64,000 nucleotides of DNA, taken from assembly GCF_003056055.1 (NCBI RefSeq), contig NZ_PYFP01000002.1, positions 496,001 to 560,000 on the forward strand, read 5' to 3'. Positions within the stretch are counted from its first letter, which is position 1. The number at the start of each line of letters is the position of its first letter. This DNA comes from Glaciimonas sp. PCH181 (GTDB taxonomy: Bacteria > Pseudomonadota > Gammaproteobacteria > Burkholderiales > Burkholderiaceae_D). Both the position numbers and the translations under genes were made by a program. A model generated the notes under the pieces. That model ran no database searches, was not told the DNA's origin, and saw only the letters and a list, made by a program, of their open reading frames with translations. Below, one piece after another: positions 63,974-64,000 of the stretch.

Positions 63974-64000
63974 GATTAATCCTTCAGTTTCTCACCAGTC

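Overview
The window looks like the chromosome of a betaproteobacterium of the order Burkholderiales, most plausibly the family Oxalobacteraceae (Collimonas, Herbaspirillum or Glaciimonas type). This rests on the gene families present (OmpW, purE-purK-sua5 cluster, EpsC-type CysE, phthalate-dioxygenase-type oxygenase and reductase, many LysR regulators), roughly balanced base composition, and a tmRNA-like 3' end of the betaproteobacterial type. The genus is inference.

Bases 1-9735 are the integrase-proximal end of a prophage. Its genes are tightly packed on the + strand, several with 4-base ATGA overlaps: small unknown proteins, RdgC, a cytosine-C5 methyltransferase, a DUF551 protein, an excisionase-like protein and a DUF3596-type integrase. 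Two features stand out. A second 380-codon reading frame lies inside the methyltransferase gene and appears to code for a protein of its own. Two antisense genes (4580-5438) interrupt the phage operon like a moron or cargo module.

Bases 9758-9788 match what I know of the 3' end of ssrA (tmRNA), a common attachment site. A P4-type integrase follows, and a 14-base direct repeat of the site recurs at 29138. The roughly 19.4 kb between is a second mobile element. It carries a PD-(D/E)XK nuclease, a type I restriction system (hsdR, a fused hsdM-hsdS, and a HEPN-like protein), a three-gene PIN-GNAT-EVE / ASCH / P-loop kinase cassette, and a mobilisation module (MOBF relaxase, coupling protein, ribbon-helix-helix protein, candidate oriT, AlpA regulator) with no type IV secretion genes. 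Further integrase-arm-like repeats beyond 29151 suggest the scar of a third insertion at the same site.

From about 29.6 kb to the end the content is ordinary chromosome. In order it holds a Fur-regulated TonB siderophore receptor; a LysR / DUF3100 permease / M20 amidohydrolase unit with sdaA; a Tat-exported glucan protein (OpgD type); chrA; a Rieske oxygenase with its reductase; a LysR regulator, ilvC, an MFS transporter, a class II aldolase and another LysR; a tiny His/Asp-rich lipoprotein; cysE; an epimerase; a GntR regulator; MgtC and CorA; tcdA; a hemerythrin-pdxH pair; cfa; msrA; ompW; and the overlapping purE-purK-sua5 operon, which reads leftward at the right edge.
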